Shown here piece by piece: positions 22,024 through 23,269 of a stretch of 23,269 nt of DNA (position 1 is its first letter; every line of letters starts with the position of its first letter). The stretch is from CAYZBM01 sp964476705 (lineage in GTDB: Bacteria > Pseudomonadota > Alphaproteobacteria > Rickettsiales > UBA6187), in assembly GCA_964476705.1 (NCBI GenBank), contig CAYZBM010000025.1:1-23269 (forward strand), in the 5' to 3' direction. Made by a program: the position numbers and the translations under genes. Below the pieces are notes generated by a model. That model did no database searches, had not been told where the DNA came from, and saw nothing but the letters and a program-made list of their open reading frames with translations.

Positions 22024-23269
22024 CTAAAAGCTATGTCTCCGTGAGGCAGGTACATCTGCGGCTCTGATATTATTTGCGACTAATTCTGCTGAATCTATAG
22101 AGCTGTAAGGCTTCATTCCTATTTTGTTGAAAAGGATAGATAATCTAACCGAGGCTTCTGGATATCCTTTTTCTTCAACTTTTCTATACCAGCTAACTGC
22201 CTCATGTTCATTTTTTTTGCAACCTATTCCAAATTCTAAGCAAGTAGCAAGCTTAAATTGTGCTTCAGTTATGCCTTGATTAGCTGCTTCTCTATAAAAT
22301 TTTACTGCTTCAGGTTGATCTTGTTTGCAATCTATTCCAAATTCTAAAAAAGTAGCAAATTTGAATTGTGCTTCAGGCAGTCCTTGTTTTGCTGCTTTTT
22401 CATACCATAATATTGCTTCACTTTGTTTTCTCCCATGATCTATTTGGCATTCTAAGCAAGTAGCAAATTTGAATTGTGCTGCAGGTAGTCCTTGTTTTGC
22501 TGCTTCTTCATACCATGATACGGCTTCAAGTTGATTTATCATATCTGTTGTAGATTCTAAGTAAGCAGCAAATTTTAATTTTGCTTCAGCTATGCCTTCT
22601 CTGGCCGCTTGTTGATAGTATTTTACCGCTTCCTGTTCATTTTTTTCGCAACCTATTCCATGTTCTAGACAAATAGCTAATTCATATTTTGCTGCAGCTA
22701 TGCCGTCTATGGCCGCTTGTCGATAGTATTCTACCGCTTCCTGTTCATTTTTTTTGCAACCTATTCCATATCTTAAGCTGTTAGCTAACTCGTAGCATGC
22801 TTTAGTAATTCCACGTTCCGCAGCCTTTCTATAAAATATTACAGCCTTATTTTGATCTACTGGATAAAAGATTCCGTTATATAAAAAATTAGCGATTTTA
22901 TATTCTGCTTCCGCTAGTCCAGAATATGCTGCTTTCTGATACCATTTTATTGCGAATGGTTCATCTAGATCGTCTAGTTCAGCAGCTAAATCATATTGTG
23001 CTTGAGGGTTTTCTTGTTCAGTTGATTTTTTATACCATTTTATGGCTTTTACTATATCCTTCTTACTATTCAGACTATAGGTTCCTTTTTCAAAGATCTT
23101 TCCTAGGTTGTAACATTCTTGATAATATTCTGTTTTATATGTTTTTTCACTAACTCCATAATATTGGCTAGATGCTTTTTTATAATATTCTAATGCTTCC
23201 TCTTTATTTACTTCACAACCTATTCCTTTTTCCAAGCAATTGGCTAACTTATATTGTGCTGCAGCTAGT
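22024..23269 (-). CDS. Sel1-repeat protein (N-terminus outside window)
   Basis: At least 414 residues of tandem Sel1-like (SLR) repeats, each about 36 residues with the pattern G...A...LA..LE.GIGC.KN..EAV.WY.KAA. Around ten repeats are visible. SLR proteins are alpha-solenoid adaptors for protein-protein contacts and are often expanded in host-associated bacteria. The frame is open up to the right edge (LAAAQYKLANCLEKGIG). The TTG at 23235 is the leucine of a repeat, so the true start and any signal peptide lie beyond the window. An irregular repeat with an insertion lies near the visible start (YYGVSEKTYKTEYYQECYNLG). The tail after the last repeat ends in RRHSF. Partners are unknown. Confidence 0.9.
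   Translation of the reverse strand, partial: LAAAQYKLANCLEKGIGCEVNKEEALEYYKKASSQYYGVSEKTYKTEYYQECYNLGKIFEKGTYSLNSKKDIVKAIKWYKKSTEQENPQAQYDLAAELDDLDEPFAIKWYQKAAYSGLAEAEYKIANFLYNGIFYPVDQNKAVIFYRKAAERGITKACYELANSLRYGIGCKKNEQEAVEYYRQAAIDGIAAAKYELAICLEHGIGCEKNEQEAVKYYQQAAREGIAEAKLKFAAYLESTTDMINQLEAVSWYEEAAKQGLPAAQFKFATCLECQIDHGRKQSEAILWYEKAAKQGLPEAQFKFATFLEFGIDCKQDQPEAVKFYREAANQGITEAQFKLATCLEFGIGCKKNEHEAVSWYRKVEEKGYPEASVRLSILFNKIGMKPYSSIDSAELVANNIRAADVPASRRHSF

Overview
The window is an AT-rich stretch of a Gram-negative bacterial genome. It carries OmpA-type and beta-barrel outer-membrane proteins, a SUF iron-sulfur assembly cluster and a Kdp potassium-uptake operon. The suf order (regulator, sufB, sufC, sufD, sufS, sufT/DUF59, A-type carrier), an adjacent BolA/CGFS-glutaredoxin pair and an ExoD-family protein fit an alphaproteobacterium best. 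The low GC, Sel1-repeat protein, decayed genes and short intergenic regions suggest a host-associated lineage (Rickettsiales- or Holosporales-like). An AT-rich gammaproteobacterium of the Francisella/Legionella kind cannot be excluded, because no rRNA or tRNA is present.

Layout. Bases 1-177 hold a broken gene for a COG4705-type membrane protein. Bases 230-1000 hold an OmpA-like lipoprotein-free envelope protein with its terminator and a possible promoter. Bases 1073-7910, all on the minus strand, form an iron-sulfur block: Rrf2 regulator, sufB, sufC, sufD, sufS, sufT, sufA, bolA and grxD. sufE (8084-8497) is divergent from this block, and a 19-bp dyad lies between it and the regulator. Bases 8642-14655 are a mixed accessory stretch: ExoD-family protein, class I photolyase with its Trp triad, an unrecognised 301-residue protein with its own TTGACA promoter, a DHA3-type MFS exporter and a DUF4143-type AAA ATPase. 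A cluster of perfect palindromes lies upstream of the ATPase.

Bases 14818-21808 (minus strand) form one kdp operon. In transcription order it is: an unannotated 29-residue membrane micro-ORF, kdpF, kdpA, a TorF/Gcw_chp-type outer-membrane protein, kdpB, kdpC, kdpD and kdpE. KdpD is interrupted by a 100-N assembly gap. Its visible start is already a transmembrane segment, so it seems to lack the long N-terminal cytoplasmic sensor domain of classical KdpD. Upstream of the operon are three TTTACA repeats in helical phase, resembling KdpE boxes. Bases 22024 to the right edge hold a Sel1-repeat protein whose N-terminus lies outside the window.

How the genes work together. SufS/SufE mobilise sulfur, SufBCD assemble clusters, and SufA, SufT and the BolA-Grx pair pass them on, with the Cys-rich Rrf2 protein as likely cluster-sensing regulator. 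In the kdp operon KdpFABC pumps potassium, the co-transcribed beta-barrel could let ions through the outer membrane, and the KdpDE pair, probably with an altered sensor, drives expression through the upstream boxes. Nothing here is a clear defence system, prophage, CRISPR array or insertion sequence. The most unusual items are the porin embedded in kdp, the shortened KdpD, the micro-ORF and the unrecognised 301-residue protein.
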